From positions 21,010,146-21,074,145 of the forward strand of contig JAKCOZ010000001.1 of assembly GCA_022605955.1 (NCBI GenBank): 64,000 nt of DNA. The letters run 5' to 3'. The stretch is from Rallus limicola. Its lineage: Eukaryota; Chordata; Aves; Gruiformes; Rallidae. This document shows, piece by piece, positions 27,323-40,048 of this stretch (position 1 is its first letter; every line of letters starts with the position of its first letter). The notes below the pieces were generated by a model. It was not told the origin of the DNA. It worked only from the letters and a program-made list of their open reading frames with translations, and made no database searches. The position numbers and the translations under genes are program-made.

Positions 27323-29399
27323 AACAGTTCACAGAAGTATCAAAATACAGGCATTTCCTGCTGATTGAATATTGACTCATAATTTTCAAATACAGATTAG
27401 AAATTCCAGAGCACCCTCAAGAAGTATTATCAATATAACATTAACCCATTTGTCAAAAACCACAAGGAGATGAAAAGTGATATCAACAATCTCTTATTTT
27501 CCATGTGCATGCATTTATAATACAAAAATAGACAAGAGCACTAGCCTGATACACAGAATGTAGTTGAAGATGTATGGAGTTGTATAATTAAACAGCAGAC
27601 TGGCTGGTATGCTTTTTAGAACAATATGTGTCATTATATTTAATTGTTAAAATGTAAATAAAAAAGAATGTCTTTGTACTCCACTAGTGACATACATTTT
27701 ATGAATTAGGATAAATCACTTTAAATGGAATCAGTTTTCTTTTACTTCCGTTACCTAGAAAAAAAATCGTGCCTATACTCCAATACTAAATCAAGTAGTT
27801 CTATTCGTAGTTGACAAAAGGACGTGGGCTCCTTCAGAGGACAGTTCATTTCACCTTAAGCACTCAAAACAGGAATGAGTCACAGTTACACCTGTTTGTG
27901 GACTTGGCTATCTCAAACTAAATCCCTAATTTTCAGATAGTAGAGCTAAATATCATGAATCTCAAACTCTGCACCCCTAGTCTTCTGGGCCACCATAAGG
28001 CAGATCATTCATCCAAATCAAAAATACTCCAACCACCTGTTCCTAGTCAGGATCTAGGCTAGGGATGTGCTTATTCTGTTAATATATTCTAATATGGCAC
28101 CCCAGACTCTCAACCTTGTTGTTCAGGCCACAGAAAAATTCTATCAGACTGACCTACTGCCTTTTAGTATACCAACATACATCCACATACTGTAAGTTAC
28201 ATACCAGACACAGTGGTAAATGAAAAAAAAACCCCAGTGTTTTATCACACTTCTCTGGATGATCCCTCACAGAGGTACCCTTAAACTGCTATCAATGCTT
28301 CAAAATTGTACAAATTATATTGCTTTGATGTTATGATAGGAACGTTTTGAGTTTCTCAGTACAAGATTTTGGTACACTAATAGGTCAATAGCCTTTCGCA
28401 TTACTTTAAAAGCTGTAGTTACAGCTGAGGACTGACCCTAATAGTAGCCTAGGAATAAGTTCACTCTTTTTCAGTTTTATGATGTCTTTCTGAATTGCAG
28501 TCTAAATGTCATGCTCAGGTTCTACTGATCGGCTAAAAAAGACACTGTATGGCAAATGTAAAGTCTCTTAAAAGCTCCAGGACATGTTTCTCCAGTTCTT
28601 CCTAGAGTCCTCTAAACAGTAGATTAGCTTTGTGCTTATCCTGGGCTATTTCTCATACAATTTCTTAGCAATGCTACAACAGTAATTTATACACCTCTAC
28701 AGAATGCCTAGATAGTTTGACAACTGAAACTCATATAGTCCTCCTAAACAAGTGCTTCTCACATTGAAGCAGTCAGTAGAGCAGAACCAGTGGCAGCACC
28801 AGTGAGATAATTTGGAGGGAAGGTGGGGAGGACCAAAGATATCGTGCATGAACAAGCCCTACCAGATGACTCCACTGGTTTTGCATTATTCAAAGGGAAG
28901 TGCTGTTAGTACAGAAGCCAGCTGTTTAACTGTTGGAAATCTGTACCTTGGCCTGCTTACAGGGGACTTCAGAACAGTGAGACTAGACTTTGTATCTGCT
29001 TGTAGCACATGGAAAGAAACATTCACATATTTGGTACAGTAGATTAAATGAGAGCCAAAAATTCTATTAGGTAAACTTTGACCTACATGATATGAAACCT
29101 CTTTTAAGCTAGCAACTGACAAAAAAGGAGAGAAACCTCCAAGGAAATCAGCATACGTAAGCAAAATGACATGCCTAGGACTGTTATATGTCCACAGACA
29201 GCACTTTGAAGGTTGAGTAAATACAAGGAACTTTGTGATAACAGCTGGAAGGCAGCTCTTAAACTGTGTGAGGAAGATGAGAAAGAACTATATGTGTGCC
29301 CTGTATACTGACACAGCAGTACTGGTCAGTATTTTAAGGCAATATCAGAAAATAAATTAAGGAACAGAAAACTGGTATTAGATGTGCAGAACCCAAAGC

Positions 29400-29600
29400 C
29401 ATTTATTTACTGAAGTTAAGCTCTAGACCAAAATCCCTGTAAGTGCTTAGTTACATCAGTCCTGATGTAGGAGAGCACTCAGGCATGTGCTTCGTGTTGA
29501 GTATATGCTTTAGTCCAAGAGACTGTGTAGGAGCTTGAACATTTGCCTACATCTAAGTGCTTGCTTTAGTAACTCGATGAACTGGGACCATCTGACCCAG
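29400..29600 (+). repeat. probable ancient sauropsid interspersed repeat
   Basis: AGTGCTTAGTTACATCAGTC, CAGGCATGTGCTTCGTGTTG, CTAAGTGCTTGCTTTAGTAA and GATGAACTGGGACC resemble a repeat of the type '...gcatgtgcttaagtgctttgctgaatcgggacc' seen in reptile and bird genomes. Matched by eye and diverged. Confidence 0.4.
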
Positions 29601-30845
29601 CAGTCATTCCAGAATAAAAAGGGCCAAACACTGATAATATCTGTATAAGTGGTAGTATCTCCTTGTAATTCTTTGTGATAGCATCTTTTCTGCAGCACTT
29701 AAAAGGACAACAGCAATTTAAAATCTATTGGTTTAAAATTAATTTAAACATCAGGTAATTCTTAAAAGTAGAGTCCAAAATCATGTTTACTGAAAAAAAA
29801 ATAGAAAAGCATAGGAAAAATTATTCTACTTGCTCTATCTGTTGTACAGCACTTCAGGTAATCTACTTTTTATTTCATAAAAATTTTAAGTTTTGGTTAG
29901 GTCCTTCAAAAAACTTGGGAAAACGTATTATAAGAAGAAAGTAAAACCATTTGACTTCACAATACTAATGGTATCTTTTTATGAAGAATGAGTATTTAGT
30001 ATGCCATGTAATACATGAATATTTGAGTCTATAAATAAATGCCAAGTTTCATTGCTGACCACATCACTGATGTGTTAGTGATTCTGTTTCAAACTTGTTA
30101 CATCTACCATACAGGGTTTTTAAAGAACTAGAAGATGTTCATAAAGTTATTATTCTATCAGAAATAAAAACAACTCATAGATAACTTAGTTCTGGCTACA
30201 GTAAAAATAATTTTGAAGTACGCTGATATGTTCACTTGCAGCATTCAGCATTTGTATTAACTATTTACACATATGATAGTGCAGGAGGAATGTTGTTACT
30301 GATTACTAAATACGGCAGGCAATCCTTCATGGCATATTCAAGGCATTTTATCAACTTTATAAATGGTTAAATTCAGGCACTGAGGAGTAAAATAACTTCC
30401 ATATAATCACACAAGAAGATAGTAGCTAGAGGAGAACAAACTTCAGAATTTACAACTTCCAGCTAATTTAAAAAAAAAAAAAAGTCCCTGCTTGACTTAC
30501 TGGGAAGACATCACACACAAGAATATGAGTTATTAGAGTAATAAATAAAATAAATCAATTCTATCAACCAGAACACCTTTGGCTTTAATCATGACAAAGT
30601 AAATGTTAACAATATTAAACAACAGAATTTTGAGATCTTTCAAAATTTACATTTCATTTGACTATTTCCTTTATAACACCTTCATATAACAAAAGATGCC
30701 ACTGTCAGTCAGTCTTTCTTAGCTTTTTCTGACCAAAACATAGCACTGAGAACAAATACCACAGTAAGGGCTCTACAGAGTACATAATCAGCATTATGTA
30801 AAGGACACTCGTTTTGCTAATGGATTTTAGAAGTTAGATATTTAT

Positions 30846-30908
30846 AGTCTTGATGATCCTTATGTGTCCCTTCCAATTCAGTATACACTATGTATGATTC
30901 TATGATCT
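30846..30908 (+). mobile_element. very short CR1 3' tail
   Basis: The sequence holds GATGATCC, then GTCCCTTCCAATTC and ends TATGATTCTATGAT, in the same order and spacing as the CR1 3' end (gatgatct ... cccttccaacc ... octamers). Only about 60 bp remain. Orientation is opposite to the 26.1-kb copy. Confidence 0.8.
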
Positions 30909-33290
30909 CTTCTATAAAGTTCTGTCAACTCATGGAAGTCCCTGACCAAAATATTTTCTCTTATGGATTCTAAATTTTGTTACCTAAAGGTAAGATTTTC
31001 TACTGAGCACAAACATCCTGAGGAGCTAACACTTGTAAGATACTTAGAAGTGAAAAATAATCCTGAAATCTATTGGATCGATAGAATTTTTTTAATAGGT
31101 AACTTCTCTAGGTAGATAGGTCTTGATAAGCCAGATGAAACCAACCAATTAACAGTCTATCCTTATTTTCACTATTATCAGTAGCCAGGGAATCAACCAA
31201 ACCTCTGTGCCTGTTAGCTGCTCTGCAATACCATTTAAAGGACAATTCTTGAACTTTAGAGTGGTTTAGCTTATGAAAAATTGGCAGACTGAGGAAAGAA
31301 AGTAAGCTTAACTAATCAACTATTTGTACCTGAAGTTCATCTGGATCTATCAGGTAGAGTTACAACAGCATACCAAAGAACAATATTTCCTGTCCATATT
31401 TGAAGTGAGAGCAAGACAAAATGTGGAATAGTTTTGGGTATCCTGCACAGTAATGACACTCCACATTTTAAACAGTCTGGGAAAAAAAACCCAAACTGTG
31501 TGTCTTAATATTTACAATTCTTTTCAGTGATACACAGACAATAATACAGACACACAGAGACATATCAAAATATTACTGTAATCTACTCCTGGCTTGTTGT
31601 TCTGCTCAGTCTTTTGAAACAAATAACTTTGCAGGCAACGTACAGTATAGAGGCCCTCGGTGAGTTGCAAAATACTAAGTAAGCACGTTTTTCTTTCTGT
31701 TTAATTTACAGTGCCTGGAAAAAAAGAGACTTTTAAAACACTATTGTCTGGATTTACAAAGCTCATAGGGATAGTTAGTTCTTAGCTGACCATATTGCTG
31801 GCTAGACATACTTTATCACTAGTGGTCTTTTCATTTATGGATGCACCAAGGTCTCAAGGGTTCTTCATCAGTGGACTTAGGTTTTAATCACAGAGAATTG
31901 CAAAATGCAGTGTTTTCTTCAGGTTGACATTAACCTAGAATTTGCTATATAAGCGTTGGAGGTACAAGTTCTCAAAGAGAAACTGAATTTCCATCTTTTT
32001 TGATACCTTTATTTAGCTTTAGCAATTTCTTAAAACATAAACTCCTGCCAAACTCTGAATAACAGATTTTTGGTTTCAGAGATAAAAGTGAAGAGGGAAA
32101 AAAAAAAAGGCAAGAAAAAAAATTGGTAGAGCCGGCTGAATTCAGTTACTTCATTTTTTGGCTCTTGGTGCAATTTTCTTCCTTTTTCCCACATCTTTGG
32201 GTTCTTAACCAATGTGGATCATTTTGTAAATAGAAATATTTAATGCTGAAAATGTCAAAATGAAACATTTAATCTTTTCAGAATTTTACACCAAATTTTG
32301 CCATAGCTTAAAAACAGATGAAGTAAGCAAACACTGATTACTATTTCTTCATTTCTAGTTGGTCATAAAAGGAGGACTGCAAGTCCAACTGGGTTGAATA
32401 CAAACAAGCCCAAGAAAAAATGGGTCTGTAGATTTTGCATAGTATAACAGAGATACATTTATTAAAGAAATCATAAATCATTGATGGGGGGAAGAAAAAA
32501 AGTTTAAGAGTTCTATGAAATGAAAATGTCACCCTTTACTGGAGCTGAGTGAAAAATGCAAAACATCTGCCAGTCAAACAGTTTCTATAGATGCCCAGTA
32601 CAAATACAACACACAGGAAAGACTGTGTTATGTCTGTCCCATTTCCAACCTTGTGCTGAGCTAAAGAATATAAAATCTTCTGCTTTTATCTCTTCTATCA
32701 GCCTTTTTCCTATTTTTACTGCATTTCAATGACGACTTTGTTACCTTATTTCCCACTTTTTTTTAAGCTTGCAGATCTTAGCAGCCTGTGTAGTGGTATA
32801 CAGCAATTTCCCTTTGGAGCATACTCTGATGTCACATAGTGGCTCAATGTAGCCTTTTTCATTAGAAAATACAACACAGTCATGATCTATGATCTTTAAA
32901 CTCCAGCTACCTCAGTCAGCTCAACAATCAGTTTTCATCCAAAAGCTAAAGGGCATATTGCCTTTGCAAGGCTCTTAAATGCCAGTCCTCTCTCTCTCTG
33001 CTTTCAATGTAAAAACAGTTCAAGAAAATATTTTAATAACATTTTTCGAAGAAGATACTCAAATACTTCAATAGCAATCACTTATAGAAAGACATCAAAG
33101 CTGGCCATTTCCAGGAATATCTTTCAAAACTATCTTAGAACAGGGGCTTAGAATAGATACACCGAGGGTAGCCTCTAAAATGGTCATTGGTGAGGTGATT
33201 CTGTTAAAATAATGCAACTTAATATGATTGCTGCTGAGATCTTTGCATTTTCTTTCTAACGTAAAAACTTTCCATTTGTGTTTTGAATAG

Positions 33291-33472
33291 GTAAGCCTAC
33301 AGGGTATGGATCCAGCAGTAGACGTTTACACCACAAGGGAATAGTGGATGAATGCTGCTTCCAGAGTTGTGACCTGAGGAGGCTGGAGATGTATTGTGCT
33401 CCAATAAAGCCACCTAAATCTGCACGCTCTGTACGTGCTCAGCGCCACACTGATATGCCAAAGGCACAAAAG
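33291..33472 (+). CDS. IGF1: IGF1 exon: end of B domain, C, A, D and start of E domain
   Basis: IGF-1 is a secreted hormone that signals through the IGF1 receptor and mediates growth-hormone effects. The exon is 182 bp, the same length as the human homologous exon as I recall it. The first two bases complete the codon of Ser26 (phase 1 entry; Asn in human). Sixty codons follow: Lys27-Thr29 (end of B), C domain 30-41 (with RRLHHK, the avian form), A domain 42-62 starting GIVDECC, D domain 63-70, then E-peptide residues 71-86. Cys47, Cys48, Cys52 and Cys61 are present, as needed for the insulin-fold disulphides. The basic series Lys65, Lys68, Arg71, Arg74, Arg77 marks the proprotein-convertase site, with cleavage after Arg71. 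The donor is AAG|GTAGGC and the exit phase is 0. The frame is intact. The acceptor is followed directly by GTAAGC, an unusual donor-like sequence. Confidence 0.98.
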
Positions 33473-36400
33473 GTAGGCCAGGCTGGGGGGTGGGGGAAAA
33501 ACAAAGAAAAGATAAGAAAAGAAAGAAAGAAAAAAAAAAAAGCCCTATGTACTTCAGGAAAGGAAAATTCCTTCAAGGCTGGTACCATAGCGAACAACTG
33601 ATGTGTTCTGCCTACTAGGGACACTGTGATGTAGTGTGGGTTTGGAAAATCATGTCCACAGCAGGAAATAAGTAGGAAATAGTGTTCTATCTCATCTATT
33701 AGGATACTGAACAAAACATGGGGTTGCTCATTTAGTACTTATGAAGTTTTATCCTGCTACTGGGTGGTAAATGACAAGTACATATCTAATCATAAATAGC
33801 ACCTAAGACTTCTTTCAAAAGAGAAACCACACACTGAATATTTAACTGATCTATCCAGAACCGTCACAAGCATCCTTCCTTCTCAGGAAGAGGGAGAACA
33901 AGTGATCAAGAGGGAAAGTACAGTTCTTCTGCTATTTGTTTTACCTGTTAGATTATTTTTGTCTCTCTTCATTACTTTGATCTTTTTTAATTATCAGTAC
34001 TAAATTAACTGGATAGCAACCACAATCATTACATTATTTAATATTTAATATATATATTCTCCGAGAACTTCAAATATTCATTGGTATTATTTGTATAGTT
34101 GTGGAGTTCAGAGTATCCAGATTTTTGTTCCTGTCATACTAGATATACTGTACATATATGTAGTTAAATTTCATCTCTCCTTAACAGAGCCTGTAGTTCA
34201 GAAAACCCTTCTTAGACTAAGACACCCTTAAGGTCATATCCAACTGTCTCTCCTGTTTGAGTTCTGAACATCTGTTTTACATGTTATCTGTCATGTGCTG
34301 TAAGCCTCCAGTGAAATATTTTATTACTGTTGACCCTGCCTGTCGTATGTATATGTTGGCCTCGCTCCTACAGTTATCTGAAAAATTTCTCTTGTAAGAA
34401 ACGGAACTGCATGAAATCCTGAGATTTTATAGGAAGTCAGGAAACCACCAGTATATACTAATTTCTAAAATATAATCTTTATGAAAGAAACAACTGTAAG
34501 TGTTCCAGCATCCATTTCTTTTCCAAGAGTCAATCCATAGTACAGAATCCTTTCATCTCTTTCTCAAAAGCTTTCAACCTTTTAAAGTAGTGACTGTATG
34601 ATTCTTCCTGGGAAGTATCACCTAAGCTGTGAGCATCTCAAAAGCCACACATGACAACAAATGAAGTCTTCCTCAGGTAGAGGTCAACTAAAGACAAGAA
34701 AACCTGCTGTTTATTCCTATCTGATGATGAGTAAAACATTCTGTAACTTCATGTAAGAAGAGTTAAAATACCTGCTAGCCCTTAGATGGATCTCCACACC
34801 ACTTTCCTTGGAAGGCTAAGGAGTGATGTCATTCTCTCTGTTAACTCTTCCAAGTTCAAAAGATAAGCAGGAAAACACTTCTCTTTCAAAATAGGAAGGA
34901 ACAGAAGAAAGGCTTTGCATCTTTCTTCAGGACCAGGAGAGATAGTGTTCAAGAGAGAATGCTGAAAGAAGAAAAGAATTAGAGTGAGTGTGCAATAGTT
35001 GAGAGAACCTAGTATCCAGAAAACTAAAAGGAGAAAACAAATCAAGGGAAAAGACAACAAAAGGACAATGAAGAACAGAGGAATAGACAAAGGAATAAGT
35101 TGGACCCAGGAAGCTGAGAAGATGAAAAATATTGAAGAACTGAATGACCATGTTGAATCACACAGAAAAGACAGAATTTTGAGAAAAAGGGAGAGAAAAT
35201 TAAAATCGTCTCTATTTTAATCAATATTAAATAAAACAACACCTTTAAGGAAAAAGTATGGACGAAAAAGGAGGAGGGAGGTGAACAGAAGCAGTAATAT
35301 AAATGCTTCTTGATGGAAAATTGGTAAAATAACAAAAATGTTACATGAAAAACAAGCTGAAATTTTCATTAATGTCCATGGATAGAGAAAATTGGAACAA
35401 ACAAAAATACAGAAGGAGTAGGAGAAACCATTATTCAGATAAAAGGAAACTGCAGAGAAACAGAATTCATTAAGAAAATCTCTATATGAAAAAGCTCTGG
35501 CACATATTCTCACATGATTATTTTTTCTATCTTTTTTATTTTTGCAGTCAGCTGTACATGCCTCCATTAAAAAAAATCAATTCTATGTTCATATTTTCTT
35601 CTTTGGATAGGTTCTCCCAGTATGAATGCATTTAGCAAATTCATAGTGTTGATACATCGCGGATTTCAATTTGAAAATTAATTATACTAAAGTAAAATTA
35701 TTTTTCAGCTGAGCATTTTTTCTGCTTTCTAATATTTTTCTTTCTTAATGTTATATGTTATATATTAGATACATATAAAATGAATACGCATATGTAAAAT
35801 ATAAGATTTAAAGCAGGATTAAGTGGATTATATAAAATGTACAGTTAATCTCAGATTTCATACAAAATTGATTTCTTATTTCATACTTCTAATATAGTTT
35901 ATATTTGGTATCTCTTCATAACCCCTTTACTAGACAAACCCAATTCCCAATTAAGTGGTTGTCTAAGAGGTCTGCTTTCCTTGATCAGATCATTCCTCCT
36001 ATGCACAACTTGGTACAATACGTGAAGCAGAGCTGTTCAACTGCATAAAACATATTCATTACAAAATTTTACCTCAGTTGCAGTTAGTTACATATATGAA
36101 CAGAGATTGTCAAAGGGGACACAACTTAATCATATATCAGCATTTCTAAACCAAATGAAAATGTCTCTGAATTTTCAACAGAGAACAGGTGTGAAGCACA
36201 TTACAGATCAAGATTTTTTTAACCTAAATTTATGATAATATTCGTTGACATTGCTTTCAGATTAAAATCTCATTTAATGAGCAAATACATCAGCTAGTAA
36301 GGTAAGAATAAGGAACAGGGAGAAACTTGCAGTATTTGTGTTGGAAAGGAAAATTTTCACCTGCTTTACACTAAGTTTATATTTAGACCTAAACAGGAAT

Positions 36401-39400
36401 AAGAAGGGGAATTGAAGTTCTGTCTTCAGTGTACACAGTTCTGTGTATATTCTTCATTTGTTTCTTTCTCTTCTGAGAAATGTTAATAAAAGTTTAGTGT
36501 ATTTACCCTTAAGTAAATTGAGTTTTAACAGCAATTTGGAAAGCTACTGAATAGAACTTTGAAAAACAACTGTTCTGTGTTCAAGCATAGGAAATAACAG
36601 AGCTATTTCCACACCAGCTGTGTACATGAGGGAAGACTGTGACCTTTTTGAATGAAGCAGTGTCACAGAACTAGTGGCACAAAGTTCTTATCAATTTAAG
36701 GCTTGAAATTTATTACATGAATGTCAACACTGGTAAAGCTTATTTAAAAATCCAGTGAGAAAGGAAAAGGGAAAGCAAAAAAAGCATTGTGCTGTGCCAT
36801 CCCCTTTCACCCTGAACAAAAGGACCATCTTGATATAATTTTGCTCTTCCTCAGACTTGTAGTCCTTCTTCATTAGGCCTCGTGAAAAATACAGAGAAAT
36901 AGATAAACCCAAGTACCAAGTAACTATAGGAAGTAGATTCTCTTGAAAAACCTTTTCAGCATTTATCTATTCTTCAAAACTTTAATAAATACAAAGTAGA
37001 ACTGAGTGAAAAGGTGTTAATATTTTAAGTTCAAGAAAATGCCAAAAAGTATTGCATTATTTCTCATTAAACTTTCTAAGATTGGCAGATTCTTCTGTAA
37101 CTGGCTCAGTACCAAATCACAGACACATTTACTGGCCAAAATATGCACAATGTCACTAATCCTAATTTCTATTACAGCCATGCCACTTTACCAAGCCAAA
37201 GATGGAGCCTTTATGTGTAACAGATAGAACTTGGCCTCTTCACTTAAGAAAATTATTTCCCTCCATTGTTTATTTTCCAGTCTTGTTATGTTATTGATCA
37301 CAGTGCTCACAGAACTAAAAATCTTCCTAAGAGTCCAGAGTGAGTTCATGGTGAAGATATCATGTCTGTTGCTACAAACATTAGACTTCCCATCTATTAC
37401 CAATAGAGCAAGAGATCTTTTAAAGCCAACATGAGGTCTGAATGTCCATCTAAATAAGATGCTGCCACATGCTTCCCAATACCCTTTCATCTTAGTTAAG
37501 TGGCATTTGCTATCCTTACGTTAATACTGCCCTGCCTCCAAAGATCCATGCTTAAGGTCATAAAAGTCCCTACTTCTCCATTCATGAATTGACTCCTGCA
37601 AAATTGATGGTTCGCATCTGTCATCTTAAAATGATCATGTTCTTAACTTGAGTCTGAATATCAGTCTAGAGGACCTGATGATGAGCCAAGCATCACAGAT
37701 TAAATTTTTATTTCTAATTACCTTTTTATCAAAGACTTGAGAAATAAGGCAAGCTTTTCTATACCAGCACGAATGCAGTTCTAAGAACCTGATTCAGGCA
37801 TTCACACTTTCCCCCTGTCATCCCCAATGGTCTTAACACTGCATATGTGAAAAAATATATTATGTGGGTCAAAACATTTCCTGGTATGCATGTTACTGCT
37901 GCCACCACCTGTGCCACTTCTTTGTAGTTATTCATCAAAATGGTGACTCCAGAGAAGAAACTGTTTTAAAAGTAATCTGCCATCTTCCCTCAATTTCAAA
38001 GCTGGCCTGTGCATTACAACAGCTCTTTTTCCATCCACATGTCAGTATTAAAAATCTATAACCAAAACCCTGATGAAGCTTAGTATTTTCTTTATTTGAA
38101 TGATAAACCCATTTAAAAATTGGACAACAATAGCAGGGGAAAAATATTTGCATTTGGAAAATATACAGTTAAACTTCAACCTACTTTGAAAGAAACTGTG
38201 ATGCAAAAACCCCTGTTGTTTCATAATAAGGCTTTCACTGTCCATTTTATAGATCAAAAGTGCTCAGCCTTTAAGTATTTTGCAAGTAAAGGGTGGCATA
38301 TAACTTTTCCAACATGCTGGTAAACTTGTTTCGAAGAGGAGAACCTAGGGACAGCATTGACAAGGATATTTTGCTTTGTTGCTGTGAGAAAAAAAAAATT
38401 ATCAAGAGAATCCTATTGACATTTCCATATTTGATCCATGCTAAGGAAGATTTTCTTGAATAGTGTTAGCATCATTAGATGAAAACAAGCCAGTATCCTA
38501 CTGAACTAATCAAGGGAATAGTGACTAGTTGATTAATTTCTTCTTCCTCCTTTAATTTTGCATTTCCAAGTAAGAATGTCTAGAATATCAGATTCCTAAC
38601 AAAGACGTTTCTTCATGATGAACACTTTGCTATAAACAAATTTGGCTTGTCAATGATGAAAAATCCTATTTTGGTTCAGTGGTGTTTCTTGGTGGTGGTA
38701 AAATTAATTTAGCAATTACTAGTACTGTTTGGAGGTTTATTATATTCTGAAAGTAATAGTTCAACTCATATTCCTTCAGTACCCAATCCAAAGCCATTGA
38801 AAATTAATGTTCTATGTGAGCTAAAGTTTTGTGATCCTTTGCCAGTTTCCAATTTATTTTGTTTCTAATAGATACTGGAGGCAAATGGAAAAGTTATGTA
38901 TAAAATAGTATTTTACATAGCAAACCATTAAAAAAATCCCTACTAAACTACTGTAACACACGAAATCAGCATTCATTTTCTTTCTGTGCAGAAAAGCAGG
39001 CAAAAATTTCATTATGTATTAGTTTTTTTAGATATTATGTTTTGGTTTGGTTTGGTTTTATTTTAGGCTTAAACATCAGATAATGTATTGATAGAGCTGC
39101 ATACACATGCCTCCCCTCTCAAAGAGAATTTTTATTTTCTTAAAACAGACATGATTTTAGTAAACTAAGAATTTTACTTCTGATGAGGATTATGAGGATA
39201 TTGAGTCAGTTAACAATTCTTCTAGTCTGGTACAGAACGTACAAAGACTTGGATCTGACTAATATTTACCAGCATGGCAAATAAGGTCATCAAACTCAAA
39301 AATATATGCCACTTTCATCACTGCTGAGGGAAACTGTCCTGTGCATGGAATGGCAGTGAACTGAGAGCATTATTCATCCCAAAGCCCTCTTGATTTGCCT

Positions 39401-39923
39401 GGCACATCCCCCTGTCTTTTTTTGGAAACAGAAATTATTTGACTGCAGCTCCTGCAGTGAACCCACAGTTTTTATCCTCCTAAATGCTTTATCCAACAAA
39501 AACTTTACACATCTAATATGCCATTTATACAAAACATAGGTAAGAGTAGCACTCAGCAGTTTTGAAATCCCCTGACCACTGGGCGCCAAAGCCCAGGAGG
39601 CTTCATAAATCCTGCATTCCCTGACCCCATACTTCCTGCTTTTGCAAACATCCTTGTTCTGAAAGAAAGAAAATCTTTGGTACCTACTGTATGTCTCAGC
39701 TCATCCAGGTTTCACTATGCAGATGTTTCCTCTGCCAGGATCAATAATGACAGCAAAGTGTTTATGCCTAGTGTACAGAGGTCTCATATAGTTATGTTCT
39801 CTGTGCACTGGCAGAAGGGCTCTAACAATTCCAGCATTCAGGCTGTTTACCCACTGATATGGTTTGTGGTCATACCGTGTATTAAAACCTATCTGGAATA
39901 ATTATTTTTTTCTACACCTTCAG
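33473..39923 (+). other. IGF1: IGF1 last intron
   Basis: This 6451-bp intron lies between the two coding exons in the window. It starts GTAGGC and ends with a T/C-rich tract and CAG. G-runs lie 12-24 bases past the donor and a purine-rich simple repeat follows. A purine-rich block covers about 34860-35480. In mammals an alternative exon 5, reported to derive from an MIR element, lies in this intron and creates the Eb/Ec E peptides. I found no exon with splice sites resembling it, so direct splicing to the Ea-type terminal exon is the expected outcome. The rest is AT-rich sequence with nothing I can name. Confidence 0.93.
33497..33542. repeat. purine-rich (GAAA)n tract after IGF1 exon
   Basis: An A/G run with GAAA units and a 13-A end, starting 25 bases after the exon donor. 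A similar GAAA run is at 55972-55991. Confidence 0.9.
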
Positions 39924-39983
39924 GAAGTGCATTTGAAGAACACAAGTAGAGGGAACACAGGAAACAGAAACTACAGAATGTAA
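39924..39983 (+). CDS. IGF1: IGF1 terminal coding exon: end of the Ea-type E peptide and stop
   Basis: The frame enters in phase 0 after the acceptor TTCAG at 39919-39923. It encodes 19 residues beginning EVHLKNTSRG and ending NYRM, then TAA at 39981-39983. With the previous exon this gives a 35-residue E peptide (prohormone residues 71-105), the usual length for the Ea form. An N-glycosylation sequon Asn92-Thr93-Ser94 is visible; mammals have Asn-Ala-Ser at the same place. The E peptide is removed from the mature 70-residue hormone and is thought to affect secretion and matrix retention. No sign of decay. The assignment is secure from the sequence itself. Confidence 0.98.
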   Translation, partial: EVHLKNTSRGNTGNRNYRM

Positions 39984-40038
39984 GAACATGCCATCCACAA
40001 GAACGAAGAATGAATGTGCCATCTGCAGGATACTTTGC

Positions 40039-40048
40039 TGTAAATAAA
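40039..40048 (+). promoter_or_regulatory. Pumilio-type motif overlapping a proximal AATAAA
   Basis: TGTAAATA at 40039-40046 fits the Pumilio consensus TGTANATA, and AATAAA at 40043-40048 overlaps it, 60 bases after the stop codon. A poly(A) signal this close would give an unusually short 3' UTR; I see no strong GT-rich element just downstream. Either element could be fortuitous. Confidence 0.35.

Larger units (their letters stand above)
1..33290 (+). other. IGF1: IGF1 upstream intron (3' part)
   Basis: This is inferred to be the large intron between the exon carrying the signal peptide and most of the B domain (not found here) and the exon at 33291. It is AT-rich, with no recognisable coding exon on either strand. 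In mammals the equivalent intron is tens of kb, so an intron of more than 33 kb is reasonable. It contains transposon relics and simple repeats listed separately; the stretches between them show nothing I can name. The 3' end carries a usable acceptor: a pyrimidine-rich stretch and AG at 33289-33290. The alternative, that part of this stretch is an unrecognised non-coding gene, cannot be excluded without transcript data. Confidence 0.85.

Noticed and set aside
32905..32911. let-7 seed match CTACCTC
   Set aside because: It lies in the intron before the coding exon, not in the 3' UTR.
15064..33117. TTCNNNGAA (STAT5-type) motifs such as 15064-15072 and 33109-33117
   Set aside because: Growth hormone acts on mammalian IGF1 through STAT5 sites, so these are tempting. 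But a motif with six fixed bases is expected about once per 4 kb by chance, and I saw no tight cluster.
33344..33601. Frame running through the IGF1 exon into the intron
   Set aside because: Starts at an internal GTG (Val44) and reads past the donor into the purine-rich intron; it is the IGF1 exon plus intron read-through, not a separate gene.
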